Shown here piece by piece: positions 25,925-34,599 of a stretch of 64,000 nt of DNA. The stretch's first letter is position 1; every line of letters starts with the position of its first letter. The translations under genes and the position numbers were made by a program. Source of the stretch: Janthinobacterium sp. BJB426 (GTDB taxonomy: Bacteria; Pseudomonadota; Gammaproteobacteria; Burkholderiales; Burkholderiaceae_D); the NCBI RefSeq assembly GCF_002735705.1, contig NZ_PDZL01000003.1, forward strand, positions 248,001 through 312,000, read 5' to 3'. The notes under the pieces were generated by a model that saw only the letters and a list, made by a program, of their open reading frames with translations, was not told where the DNA came from and made no database searches.

Positions 25925-26821
25925 ATGTCGCGCTTCGATATCGAATTGCTGTTCATCTTTGACGAGATCTATAAAAGCCGCAATGTGACGCGCGCGGCGG
26001 AAAACCTGGGCTTGCCGCAATCGACGGTAAGTATCGGCCTGGGCAAGCTGCGCACGCATTTCGGCGACCGCCTGTTTGCGCGCACCTCGAAAGGCATGGA
26101 GCCGACGCCGCGCGCGCAAAACGCGGTGCAGGACGTGCGCGCCGCGATCGCCGCCTGGCAGCATGCGCTGGCCGACCAGCCCGTGTTCGACCCGGCCGCC
26201 AGCACGCGCGAATTTGCCATCTGCATGACGGACATCAGTGAAATCGTGCTGCTGCCCACCCTGCTCAACCACCTGCAGCAGATCGGGCCCGGCATCACCT
26301 TGGACGTGTCGAAGATCGCCACCGACACGCCCGAGCGCCTGGAGGGAGGTGAAGTGGACCTGGCCGTGGGCTTCATGCCGCACCTGGAATCGGGGTTTTA
26401 TCAGCAAAAACTGTTCGAGCAGCACTTTGTCTGCCTGGTGGCCAGCAGCCACCCGCGCATCCGCGACACGATGACGGTGGAAGAGTTCCTGCAGGAGGGG
26501 CATATCGAAGTGAAAAGCTCGGGCACGGGCCATTCCATCGTGGAAAAAGTACTGGCGGCGGCTGGCGTGCAGCGGCGCATCGTGCTGAAACTGCCCAGTT
26601 TCCTCGGTGTGTCACGCATCGTCGCCGAAACCGAGTACATCGTCACGGTACCGTACCGCTACGCGCTGCAGATGCAGAACCACGAAGCGTTCCGCATCCT
26701 GCCCCTGCCCGTACAACTGCCCAGCTTTTCAGTCAAGCAGCACTGGCACGAGCGCTACCATGAAGATGCGTCGAACCGCTGGCTGCGCCAGACGATGGCG
26801 CAGCTGTTTGGCGCGGCTTGA
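25925..26821 (+). CDS. mhbR: LysR family activator of the 3-hydroxybenzoate operon
   Basis: A LysR protein of 298 residues counted from MSRFDIELLFIFDEIY, the usual start for this branch; ATG 25913 would add four. The helix-turn-helix is NVTRAAENLGLPQSTVSIGLGKLR. The effector domain has EFAICMTDISEIVLLPTLL and VDLAVGFMPHLESG, the NahR/NagR/MhbR pattern of aromatic-acid responsive activators. It is divergent from the operon whose first enzyme begins at 25779, so it probably activates that operon with 3-hydroxybenzoate or gentisate as inducer. Confidence 0.9.
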   Translation: MSRFDIELLFIFDEIYKSRNVTRAAENLGLPQSTVSIGLGKLRTHFGDRLFARTSKGMEPTPRAQNAVQDVRAAIAAWQHALADQPVFDPAASTREFAICMTDISEIVLLPTLLNHLQQIGPGITLDVSKIATDTPERLEGGEVDLAVGFMPHLESGFYQQKLFEQHFVCLVASSHPRIRDTMTVEEFLQEGHIEVKSSGTGHSIVEKVLAAAGVQRRIVLKLPSFLGVSRIVAETEYIVTVPYRYALQMQNHEAFRILPLPVQLPSFSVKQHWHERYHEDASNRWLRQTMAQLFGAA

Positions 26822-26827
26822 GGTGAC

Positions 26828-27316
26828 TTATTCGCCGGACAGCAAATGGTTCGCCGTCCGGGCGTCAAACGCCAGCCGCGCCGCATCAATGGCGTCGCGG
26901 TGGCCATGGGCCCAGGCGCCCAGCGCGCTGATGGGGATCAATAGCGAGCGGCCCAGGTCCGTCAAGGCGTAGTCGACGCGCGGCGGCACGGTGGGAAACA
27001 CGGTGCGCGTCACCAGGCCGTCGCGCTCCAGCCCGCGCAAGGTCAATGTCAGCATGCGCTGCGAGATGCCGCCGATCAGGCGGCGCATCTCGTTGAAGCG
27101 CTTGGTGCCATTGCCCAGCAATATCACCACCATCACGCTCCATTTGTCGCCCACGCGCGTGAGGATGTCCGTGATCGGGCGGCAGGAATCAGCCACGCCC
27201 GCATGGCCGCCCTCGTCGCGCATGCGCCGTTCCAGCTCCTCTCCTTGCGCGGCGGCATCGCCAATAGTCACATCTGTGTGCCCCAGTGTGGAAAAAGTGC
27301 CTTCTTGTGCGTTCAT
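26828..27316 (-). CDS. HxlR family transcriptional regulator
   Basis: A 162-residue protein starting at ATG 27316 (MNAQEGTFSTLG). The HxlR winged helix is visible: CRPITDILTRVGDKWSVMVVILLGNG, RFNEMRRLIGGISQRMLTLTLRGLERDGLV, and TVPPRVDYALTDLGRSLL. A single Cys precedes the domain, at the place where YodB-type quinone or diamide sensors carry their redox-active Cys. It is divergent from azoreductase, matching the YodB-azoreductase arrangement, so it may be a repressor released by electrophiles. Confidence 0.9.
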   Translation of the reverse strand: MNAQEGTFSTLGHTDVTIGDAAAQGEELERRMRDEGGHAGVADSCRPITDILTRVGDKWSVMVVILLGNGTKRFNEMRRLIGGISQRMLTLTLRGLERDGLVTRTVFPTVPPRVDYALTDLGRSLLIPISALGAWAHGHRDAIDAARLAFDARTANHLLSGE

Positions 27317-27385
27317 TTGATAGTCACTATATTTAACTCGGTTACAAAAGCATACCACCCGATCATACCACCCAAGAAGGCCCAC
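27317..27385. promoter_or_regulatory. HxlR/azoR divergent control region
   Basis: The 11-base palindrome ATAGT-C-ACTAT lies at 27320-27330, directly upstream of the HxlR start, a likely operator. A direct repeat CATACCACCC occurs at 27351-27360 and 27364-27373 in the azoR leader. Confidence 0.5.
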
Positions 27386-27958
27386 ATGAACATCCTGCAC
27401 ATCGATTCGAGCATCCTCGGCGAGCATTCCCTCAGCCGCCAATTGTCCTCCGCCATCGTCGCCCGCCTGCAAACGGCCGCGCCCGGCGCCACCGTCCAGT
27501 ACCATGACCTGGCCGCGCAACCATTGCCGCAATTTACGGCTGCCCCCAGCGCCGCCGACGGCGCAGTGCTGGCCGGCGCGCTGGAGCAAGTGCTGGCCGC
27601 CGACGTCATCGTCATCGGCGCGCCCATGTACAACTTCGCCATCCCCAGCCAGCTCAAATCGTGGCTCGATGCGCTGGCCGTGCCCGGCAAAACCTTCCAG
27701 TACGGCGCCAACGGCCCCGAAGGTTTATTGGGCAGCAAGCGCGTGATCATCGCCTCGACGCGCGGCGGCTATTACGGCGCCGACACGCCGATGGCGGCAC
27801 TGGAACACCAGGAAAGCCATCTGCGCGCCTTCCTCGGTTTCCTCGGCGTCACGCAGATCGAGATCGTGCGCGCCGAAGGCGTCAAGGTCAGCGACGCAGC
27901 CAGGGCGCAAGCGTTGACGGGGGCCTTCGAGCAGATCGGGGCGCTGCAAGCCGCGTAA
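27386..27958 (+). CDS. azoR: FMN-dependent NADH-azoreductase
   Basis: A 190-residue flavodoxin-fold protein. FMN contacts appear in HIDSSILGEHSLSRQ, PMYNFAIPSQLKSWLD and TRGGYYG. AzoR enzymes use NADH to reduce quinones and azo compounds by two electrons, protecting against quinone stress. ATG 27386 follows AAGAAGG. It is divergent from the HxlR regulator. A hairpin with perfect 10-base arms (GCTGCGCCGC at 27968-27977, GCGGCGCAGC at 27986-27995) follows the stop but lacks a T run. Confidence 0.92.
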   Translation: MNILHIDSSILGEHSLSRQLSSAIVARLQTAAPGATVQYHDLAAQPLPQFTAAPSAADGAVLAGALEQVLAADVIVIGAPMYNFAIPSQLKSWLDALAVPGKTFQYGANGPEGLLGSKRVIIASTRGGYYGADTPMAALEHQESHLRAFLGFLGVTQIEIVRAEGVKVSDAARAQALTGAFEQIGALQAA

Positions 27959-28051
27959 GGAGTGCCCGCTGCGCCGCAAGCCGTCGCGGCGCAGCCGGCA
28001 AGGAAGCGCCAGATGCGCTAAGCTGCTGGCACCCCAACCACAAGGACCACC

Positions 28052-28339
28052 ATGACCCTGATCGTCGTCGCCACCATCGATGCCCAAACTGACCATATCG
28101 ACGCCGTGCGCGCCGCCCTGGAAGCCGTCGTAGCGCCGAGCCGCACGGAAAGCGCCTGCCTGCGCTACGAATTACACCTCGACAACAAGATTCCTACGCG
28201 CTTCATCATGCTGGAAGAGTGGAGCAACCAGGACGCGCTGACGGCGCATTACGCGACGCCCCACTTCAAGACGCTGGTGGCCGCCGTGGGCGACAAGACC
28301 GTCAAGATCGACGTGGCCGAGTTGAGCAAGCTGAAGTAA
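28052..28339 (+). CDS. Antibiotic biosynthesis monooxygenase (ABM) domain protein, YgiN-like
   Basis: A 95-residue single-domain ferredoxin-like protein. It has the ABM pattern TLIVVATIDAQTDHIDAVRAAL, CLRYELHLD, FIMLEEWSNQDALTAHYATPHFKTL. Members include the quinol monooxygenase YgiN. Placed after azoreductase on the same strand, a shared role in quinone handling is plausible. The gap of 93 bases contains the hairpin described there. Confidence 0.85.
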   Translation: MTLIVVATIDAQTDHIDAVRAALEAVVAPSRTESACLRYELHLDNKIPTRFIMLEEWSNQDALTAHYATPHFKTLVAAVGDKTVKIDVAELSKLK

Positions 28340-28373
28340 CGGCCGGCACTGCGCTAGCGCGTGGCCATATTGG

Positions 28374-28402
28374 AAAGTTGCCATCTATAATATGGCAACT
28401 TT
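28374..28402 (+). terminator. Hairpin with T-rich tail between ABM gene and secreted-protein gene
   Basis: Perfect 11-base arms AAAGTTGCCAT (28374-28384) and ATGGCAACTTT (28392-28402) around a seven-base loop, followed by TCTTT. It can end the ABM transcript. The next start codon is at 28408, so the hairpin lies where the ribosome-binding site of the next gene should be, and could control it. Confidence 0.6.
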
Positions 28403-28407
28403 TCTTT

Positions 28408-28983
28408 ATGGCCATCATGACACCATTTTCCAAGATACAAGGCGCCCTTGCGGCCGCCGCCCTGATCCTCTGCGCCGGCGCGTCGGCGCAAGCTCCCCTG
28501 ACCAAGCTGGTGGGCGAATACAATCTTGCCTCGTCGGCAACCGTGCCGGCCAGCACCTGGGGTTACTCCAAAGGACGCATTTCGGTCAAGCAACTCGACG
28601 AGCGGCACCTGCTGATCGCCCTGTCCTGCGAGTGGAAACGCGAGCCGAAGGCAGTCTGCGGCGATTATTTCTACGCCCAGCAGCGCGACGACGGCCTGTA
28701 TCTGCAGGACATGAATACCTTCGCCATGCGCGTGTACTTCGATCCTGCTTCACGCAAGCTCACCATCATCTCGCGCGGCGCCGACGCCAAACAGAGCGTG
28801 CGGCACGACGTGTTCGCCGCCACGACGGCGCCGCTCACGGATCCCGCTTTGGTACGGCGCATGAAGCGCGAGCTGTCGAATGCCGACAGCAAGGAAAACC
28901 GGCGCGTGTTCGGGCCCTACACCAAGTGGGACTACCAGGAAAACCGCATCGAGTTCCAGCGCCAGGACTTGACGACGCCATGA
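28408..28983 (+). CDS. Secreted protein of unknown function (191 aa)
   Basis: A 191-residue protein with a signal peptide (ALAAAALILCAGASAQA) and a soluble mature part with alternating beta-like segments (GRISVKQLDERHLLIALSCEWK, CGDYFYAQQRDDGLYLQDM, MRVYFDPASRKLTIISRG). It has two Cys that could form a disulfide in the periplasm. Other starts at 28417 are possible. Its stop overlaps the next gene by ATGA, so the two are coupled. No family recognised. Confidence 0.65.
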   Translation: MAIMTPFSKIQGALAAAALILCAGASAQAPLTKLVGEYNLASSATVPASTWGYSKGRISVKQLDERHLLIALSCEWKREPKAVCGDYFYAQQRDDGLYLQDMNTFAMRVYFDPASRKLTIISRGADAKQSVRHDVFAATTAPLTDPALVRRMKRELSNADSKENRRVFGPYTKWDYQENRIEFQRQDLTTP

Positions 28984-29714
28984 TGCCGCGCCTGATCCAG
29001 CCCCTGCGCCGCCAGCTGCTGCGCCTCGCCGGCGTCCTGCTGTGTTCGCCCGTACTCGCACGCGCGGCAGACAAGGACCTGCCCAGCGCCGTGCGTCAGC
29101 GCATCCTGGCCACCCTCGACGCTCCGCTGCCCTCGGTGCTCAATGTGCAGCATCTGGCGCTGATACGGCGCTTCAACATCGGCTGGTCGCCCGTGGAAAG
29201 CGGCGCGCCCATGCTCAATCCAGCCTACCCGCTGGGCAAGGGCGATACCCTGCAACTGGCCATGCAGGCCATTGCCAGCAAGGATACGGCGCTGGCCGCG
29301 CAGCGCCTGATGGAGGCGGCGCTGCTGCTGCCCCACTTCGTGCAGATGGCCGACCTGAAGCCTGGCAGCTATGCCAACGGCAAGGTACCCTTCGCCCTGA
29401 CCAGGCAGCATGTGACACTGCTGCGGCAACAGTCGTGGATGCCGCTGGAAATGCTGGGCATGGCGGCGGAAGACTACCTGGCCGAAGGCTATTGGCCCAC
29501 TCCGTCCGTCGACGGCAAGCGGCCGTATGGCGACTTCACAAATTACCCGGTGGAAATGGCGCAGGTACTGGGCCTGCCAGTGCGCAAGGAAGCGAACGGC
29601 AACCTGGCCATCACGCCCGCGCTGCGAGCGGAACTGAAAACGCTGCACCAGCAGACCATGGCCGCGTTGCAAGTGTTCGTGCGCGAAGCGGGGTTGCGGC
29701 GCAATACGGTGTAA
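28980..29714 (+). CDS. Exported protein of unknown function (244 aa)
   Basis: A 244-residue protein with an arginine-rich N-terminus and signal peptide (LLRLAGVLLCSPVLARA). The mature part is largely helical (QRILATLDAPLPSVLNVQHLALIRRFNIG, QLAMQAIASKDTALAAQRLMEAALLL). The arginine-rich start with no twin arginine consensus suggests Sec export. It is translationally coupled with the gene before it. I do not recognise the family. Confidence 0.65.
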   Translation: MMPRLIQPLRRQLLRLAGVLLCSPVLARAADKDLPSAVRQRILATLDAPLPSVLNVQHLALIRRFNIGWSPVESGAPMLNPAYPLGKGDTLQLAMQAIASKDTALAAQRLMEAALLLPHFVQMADLKPGSYANGKVPFALTRQHVTLLRQQSWMPLEMLGMAAEDYLAEGYWPTPSVDGKRPYGDFTNYPVEMAQVLGLPVRKEANGNLAITPALRAELKTLHQQTMAALQVFVREAGLRRNTV

Positions 29715-29730
29715 GTATGTGATATTTCGT

Positions 29731-30630
29731 TCACCCAAGTTCCCTATCAATATGAAATGCATATTGATAGGGACTATTTGGTTTAAGCACTCCGCGCAAA
29801 CCAAAGTCACCTTTTATTTCAAGTGTACTAACGAGGCCAGCAACTCCAGCAGCAGTAGCTGCAGCAGTTAACCCATATTCTTTTCCCATTGCCCATCCCC
29901 CAGCAATAGCTGGTAAAAATTTACTTGGGGTGAGATTAAATGAGGCCTTTAGATTCGACAAGAGGACCGGAAATTTCCAGTCTCGACCAACAGCAATCAA
30001 ATTTGCGCAAGCCTCATCGATCTCTTTAATCTGTTTTGCAAAAGCCAATTCGCGATCATCAGCAACATCAAGATCAGATAAGAGAGAATCCAGACGATTT
30101 CTAAGGAGCCATAATTCATCTTTCCTTTTTTCCTTAAATTCCAGTATTTCCTGCAGGGGAACGTCGATTGAAGGAAGCGGAATAGCCCTATGCAACTCCA
30201 AAAGTGCACCTTTTTCTTTTTCCTGATATTGGCCTATTAAATTTAACGATCTCTCACCTTGTGACATTGCCCATACACCAGGTTCAGCCTTTTCCCTATC
30301 CTGAAACGCTGCAAAATAACCCAATGCTACACCTTGCGCTCCATCACCATTAAAAGTGTAGTCAGGCCTGCTAAGTATGCCAGCACTTTCAAGAAACAAT
30401 TCATTTGGCCCACTGCCAATATGGATAGCCCTTGATGATGGCCAGACGAGTTTATCCCAGAAAAGCAATGCAAATCTTAACTCTTGTGGATCAAGTGCTG
30501 CAGACTTTACCAACAATCTTGATCCTTCGATCTCTAAAGGCGGACTAATAACAAGACCCCGATATGCCTTTACTTTTGGCACCTTGCCGAAATTTTCCTC
30601 ATGTAGCTTACGACTTTTTGCTTCGCCCAT
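29731..30630 (-). CDS. AT-rich orphan gene, DUF6236-like (299 aa)
   Basis: A 299-residue cytoplasmic protein starting MGEAKSRKLHEENFG, the MGEAKxRK N-terminus seen in several unrelated bacterial families, then RGLVISPPLEIEG and RFALLFWDKLVWP, which resemble DUF6236 proteins. A helical charged centre follows, and a Gly/Ala-rich hydrophobic stretch near the end (AAATAAGVAGLVSTLE). Base composition is visibly more AT-rich than every neighbour, and its codons differ, so it is probably a recent acquisition. It converges with the secreted gene pair and lies beside the PBP gene. Function is unknown. Confidence 0.7.
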   Translation of the reverse strand: MGEAKSRKLHEENFGKVPKVKAYRGLVISPPLEIEGSRLLVKSAALDPQELRFALLFWDKLVWPSSRAIHIGSGPNELFLESAGILSRPDYTFNGDGAQGVALGYFAAFQDREKAEPGVWAMSQGERSLNLIGQYQEKEKGALLELHRAIPLPSIDVPLQEILEFKEKRKDELWLLRNRLDSLLSDLDVADDRELAFAKQIKEIDEACANLIAVGRDWKFPVLLSNLKASFNLTPSKFLPAIAGGWAMGKEYGLTAAATAAGVAGLVSTLEIKGDFGLRGVLKPNSPYQYAFHIDRELG

Positions 30631-30761
30631 AATTTTCTTTCGAATTTATATAGTTATTTCTCATTAAATATAGATTCTCATCAAAAAACACCCAAACTTA
30701 AATAAAACTTCGAAAAACAAGAGTCATACAACTATAATAATACACATCGATTCAAATCAAA

Positions 30762-33227
30762 TTAAGGCACAAGGGCTGGCACCGGTGCTGGCTGCGGCAT
30801 AGGAGCCGGTGCGGGAGCCGGCTCCTGCACCGCCTTGCCATGCGACTCCTGCCCGCCCTCGCCTTCGGCCGGCATGGCCAGCGGCGCCGGCGGCGCGCCC
30901 TCTTGCAGCAAGTCACCCGGCTCTTCCACCGGTTCATCCTCGGGCTCGTCGACTGGCTCCACGTGGCGCAGCGGCGGAGGTGGCTTGCCGCCGGGGAAGA
31001 TGGCGTCGCGCGACAGTTTTCCCGTGTCGAGCGCCGTCTTGAAGAAGTCACCCACCACCAGCACGGCGTTGTGGCCGCCCTGGCCCCAGTAATTGCTGCG
31101 CATGGTGACGCGCGCGTCATTGAAGCCGACCCAGGCGCCGCCCACCAGTTCCGGATGCATCAAAATAAACCAGCCGTCCGCATTGTTTTGCGTGGTGCCG
31201 CTCTTGCCGGCCACGTCGGAGCGGATGCCGAAGCGGCTGCGGATGGCCGTGCCCGTGCCGCGGTCGATGACGCCGCGCATCATGTCCGTCAGGGTGGCGG
31301 CCGATGCTTCCTGCATGGCGCGCTTGGGCTTGTCTTCGCCGAAGCGGGCGATGAGCTTGCCTTCGCGGTCGGTGATGTGCGTGACGACAAACGGCAGGCG
31401 CGCTTCGCCCTGGGCCGCGATGCTGGCGTAGGCGTTGACCATTTCCAGCAAGGTGACGGGACTGGTGCCCAGCGCCAGGGACGGCACTTTTTCCAGCTTG
31501 CTGTCGCGAATACCCAGCGCGCGCGCCAGCTTGATGATCGGCGGCAAGCCCACGTCCTGCATCACTTGCGCCGTGATGGTGTTTTTCGAATACACGAGAC
31601 CATCGCGCATGGTCATGTCGCGCCCCGTGGTGCCGCTCATGTCCGTCGGGCGCCAAATCGTGCCATCGGACGCCTTGATATCCATCACGGCATCGCGGTA
31701 GACGTGCTCGGGACTCAAGCCCTTTTCCAGCGCCGCGCCATACACGATGGGTTTAAATGTGGAACCGGGCTGGCGCGCCGCCTGCGACACGTGGTCGAAT
31801 TGTTCGCGCGCAAAGTCGCGGCTGCCCACCCAGGCGCGCACGGCGCCCGTGGCCGGGTCCATGGCCGTAAAGCCCGCTTCCAGGCGCGTCTTCGACTTGC
31901 GCAGGGCCGCCATGAAGGCGCGGTCGCCCTTCAGCTGTGCCAAAGCCGCCTCCGGCGTGCCACCGGCGGCCATCAGCTTGCGGTAGTCACCCGACTCGCG
32001 CACGAAGGCGTCAAGCAAGGCCGGGTGGGATTTCCAGAAATAATCGAAGGGCACGCTGCCGCCCTGCATGCCCGCGTACATGCCTGTCGAGGTGGACGAC
32101 GGCACGCCCGCGCGGCTCCATTCCACGTCAGCGATCGCCTGCAGGGCGTTCGCCTGGCGTTCGACGGCGCGCTCGGCCGCCTGCTGCAAGTCATGGTCGA
32201 GCGTGGTGTGCACGATCAAGCCGTCACGCTCCAGGTTGTAGTCGTTCTCGTCGGCCCAGTCGATCAGCCACTTGCGCACATAGGCCGTGAAATGGCTGTC
32301 CGATTGCGCCCGCTCGCTCTGACGCTCGAAATGCAGGCGCAGCGGACGCTTGATCAACTGCTTGTAGCGCGCCTCGTCGATGACGTCGTGCTTGCGCATC
32401 TGCCCCAGCACCACATTGCGCCGCTGTAAAGAACGTTCGGGATTGCCGACGGGATTGTAGTAATTCGTACCCTTGAGCATGCCGACCAGGGTGGCGCTTT
32501 CCAGGATATCGAGACGCGAGGCGGGCTTGTCGAAATAGGTACGGGCCGCCATTTCGATGCCGTAAGTGTTGTACAGGAAGGGTACCGTATTCAGATAGGC
32601 TTCCAGGATTTCCGTCTTGCTGTAGGTGGCCTCGATTTTCAGGGCCGTGATGAGTTCCTTCAGCTTGCGGTTCAGGTTGCGCGAGCGGCCGATTTCCTCG
32701 GGGAACATATTGCGCGCCAGTTGCTGCGTGATGGTGGAACCGCCCTGGGGGTTGCCGCTTGCGGTGTGCAAGACGGCGCCCGCCGTGCGCGTAAAATCGA
32801 TGCCGTGGTGGTCGTAGAAGCGGTGATCTTCCGTCGAGATCAAGGCGCTGATCACGTTCGGCGAAATCTGCTTCAAGGTGACCCGTTCCTGCAAGCCCTG
32901 GTCGAAGCGGGCCAGTTCCTCGCCATCGGCGCTGACCATGGTGCTCGGCGCGGCCGCGCGCGCCTGGCGCAAGTCATGGATGCTCGGCGTCAGGGGAATC
33001 AGCAACAGCATGTACAAGGTCAGCAGCGCCAGCACGGCCAGGAAAGACCATAGCCCCAGCACCAGCGCGCGCCGCACGGGCGGCAGGGTCATCAGGTGCG
33101 CGTGGCCGCGCCGGTACAGCGCCACCGCCTTTGTCCACGTCACTCCCGCCACGCGCAAGGCTTGCGCGCGCGCCCATGTCCATGCCTGCCGTGCTTTTTC
33201 CTGAAACTGCTCCATGCCTGATGCCAT
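30762..33227 (-). CDS. Class A penicillin-binding protein 1 (transglycosylase/transpeptidase)
   Basis: An 821-residue bifunctional peptidoglycan synthase from ATG 33227. After one membrane helix (ALVLGLWSFLAVLALLTLYMLLLIPL) comes the GT51 domain (STEDHRFYDHHGID, GGSTITQQLARNMF, KLKELITALKIE), then the transpeptidase motifs STFK, SKN and KSGTT. The C-terminal tail after the barrel is rich in Pro and Glu and of low complexity. It polymerises and crosslinks glycan strands. The start follows the residue where the long frame would add 29 odd residues. Order with the beta-lactamase gene on the same strand is notable. Confidence 0.93.
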   Translation of the reverse strand: MASGMEQFQEKARQAWTWARAQALRVAGVTWTKAVALYRRGHAHLMTLPPVRRALVLGLWSFLAVLALLTLYMLLLIPLTPSIHDLRQARAAAPSTMVSADGEELARFDQGLQERVTLKQISPNVISALISTEDHRFYDHHGIDFTRTAGAVLHTASGNPQGGSTITQQLARNMFPEEIGRSRNLNRKLKELITALKIEATYSKTEILEAYLNTVPFLYNTYGIEMAARTYFDKPASRLDILESATLVGMLKGTNYYNPVGNPERSLQRRNVVLGQMRKHDVIDEARYKQLIKRPLRLHFERQSERAQSDSHFTAYVRKWLIDWADENDYNLERDGLIVHTTLDHDLQQAAERAVERQANALQAIADVEWSRAGVPSSTSTGMYAGMQGGSVPFDYFWKSHPALLDAFVRESGDYRKLMAAGGTPEAALAQLKGDRAFMAALRKSKTRLEAGFTAMDPATGAVRAWVGSRDFAREQFDHVSQAARQPGSTFKPIVYGAALEKGLSPEHVYRDAVMDIKASDGTIWRPTDMSGTTGRDMTMRDGLVYSKNTITAQVMQDVGLPPIIKLARALGIRDSKLEKVPSLALGTSPVTLLEMVNAYASIAAQGEARLPFVVTHITDREGKLIARFGEDKPKRAMQEASAATLTDMMRGVIDRGTGTAIRSRFGIRSDVAGKSGTTQNNADGWFILMHPELVGGAWVGFNDARVTMRSNYWGQGGHNAVLVVGDFFKTALDTGKLSRDAIFPGGKPPPPLRHVEPVDEPEDEPVEEPGDLLQEGAPPAPLAMPAEGEGGQESHGKAVQEPAPAPAPMPQPAPVPALVP

Positions 33228-33301
33228 GCTTGTAACCTTGTCTGATGCCGGAAAATCCGTTTCAGCAAGTATATAGGGCGGGCAACAAAGCGGGCCGGAA
33301 T

Positions 33302-33697
33302 TTACGCCAGGCAAGCATCCAGGCGCGCCAGGGTGACGCCGACATACGCGCCCACGCAGCGCGCGTCATGCGTCGTAAACGGGTTTTCCAGTTGCAGCAG
33401 GCCGCAGTCGCAGATGACGGGATCGACCTGGGTCACGACGCCCAGCGCCAGGTAGCGCCAGCCATCGAGGCGACGCAAGCCCTGCTCCCGGCCGGGGTTG
33501 GCGCGGAAGATGGCGTCCCAGTCGTCAAGTTCGCTGGCCATGGGCCACAGTTCGAGCTGGACTTGCGTGCCAGCGGCCATCTGCCCGCCGCCGAACTCGT
33601 CCATCACGTGCAGGCGCTGGCCATCCACGTCGATGACGGCTTCCAGGTACTCGCCATCGGTGGCGATGAAGGTGGCGACGACGATGCTGGCCGTCAC
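33302..33697 (-). CDS. Small protein of unknown function between beta-lactamase and PBP genes (131 aa)
   Basis: A 131-residue soluble protein with mostly beta-like segments (IVVATFIATDGEYLEAVIDVDG, VQLELWPMASE, YLALGVVTQVD). It starts at GTG 33697 in a GTGA overlap with the stop of the beta-lactamase gene, so it is translationally coupled to it. Two Cys in VICDCGLL and CVGAYVG might bind metal. No family recognised. Confidence 0.65.
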   Translation of the reverse strand: MTASIVVATFIATDGEYLEAVIDVDGQRLHVMDEFGGGQMAAGTQVQLELWPMASELDDWDAIFRANPGREQGLRRLDGWRYLALGVVTQVDPVICDCGLLQLENPFTTHDARCVGAYVGVTLARLDACLA

Positions 33698-34512
33698 TTC
33701 TGCGCCTGCTCCAGCAGCGCCGGCAATTCCTTCAGCATGGCCTCGCGCGTGCGCAAGCCGGCCGACTGCTCACCCTTCTTGTCATCCTGCACCAGGCGCG
33801 CAAAGACGATGCTGCGCTCGCCCTTGCTGGCCCAACCCACGAACCAGCCGTAGCCATGCGCTTCGTCAAAGCTGCCGTCGGCCTTGCGCGGGAAGGCGGC
33901 GCCCGTCTTGCCATGCACTTGCCAGCCGCCCACGTCCGCCAGGCGGGTCAGGCGCTGCGTTGCTTCCATCGCCTGTTTCGTCACGGGCAGCTGGTAATTG
34001 ACCAGCTTGCGCAAAAAGCCCAGCTGTTCCAGTGGTGAAATTTTCAGCGAAGAGCTGATCCACGAACGCTCCAGGCTGTTCTCCTTGCCCGGATCGCCCG
34101 AGACGTCCGCATTGCCATAGCGCAAAGCCTTCGCGTATTTCTGGAAGCGCTCGGCGCCCAGAGCCTGCGTGATCTGCTGCGAATACCAGACGACGGAATA
34201 CTGCATCCAGTGCGACGGGTCCGTATCCTGGCGCCAGGCTTCGCCGCCCCAGTCCACATAGCCCTGGCGGTACGGCAGGGCCGGCTTGTGCTCGTCCTTG
34301 AGGAAGCCGGCGTCATAGCCCATCAGGCTGAGCGCGATCTTGAACGTGGATGCGGGCGTGACTCTGTCGAGGCAATTGCCCTCTTGCAGCAAGACGGCGC
34401 CTGTTTTGGCGTCGGCCATGGCGGTGCAGATGGTGGCGGCCTGGGCCTGCGAAGCGGCCAGGGTGGCGGCCGTCAGGCCGAGGATAAACTGGAACAATGC
34501 GCGATATTTCAT
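33694..34512 (-). CDS. Class D (OXA-type) beta-lactamase
   Basis: A 272-residue precursor with signal peptide MKYRALFQFILGLTAATLAA. The class D motifs are STFK at residues 55-58, SVV at 106-108 (SxV), YGN at 132-134 and KTG at 202-204, with the conserved W in YGWFVGWASKG. It hydrolyses beta-lactams in the periplasm. GGAGG precedes ATG 34512. It appears chromosomal and intrinsic: composition matches its neighbours and no mobile elements are near. Confidence 0.92.
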   Translation of the reverse strand: MKYRALFQFILGLTAATLAASQAQAATICTAMADAKTGAVLLQEGNCLDRVTPASTFKIALSLMGYDAGFLKDEHKPALPYRQGYVDWGGEAWRQDTDPSHWMQYSVVWYSQQITQALGAERFQKYAKALRYGNADVSGDPGKENSLERSWISSSLKISPLEQLGFLRKLVNYQLPVTKQAMEATQRLTRLADVGGWQVHGKTGAAFPRKADGSFDEAHGYGWFVGWASKGERSIVFARLVQDDKKGEQSAGLRTREAMLKELPALLEQAQK

Positions 34513-34599
34513 GGGCCTCCGGGGTTGGGGGAGAAGGACAAAGCGAAATTGTACCGGGCAGCACGGCGCGATGCCAGCGCTGATAACATTGCCTTGACG

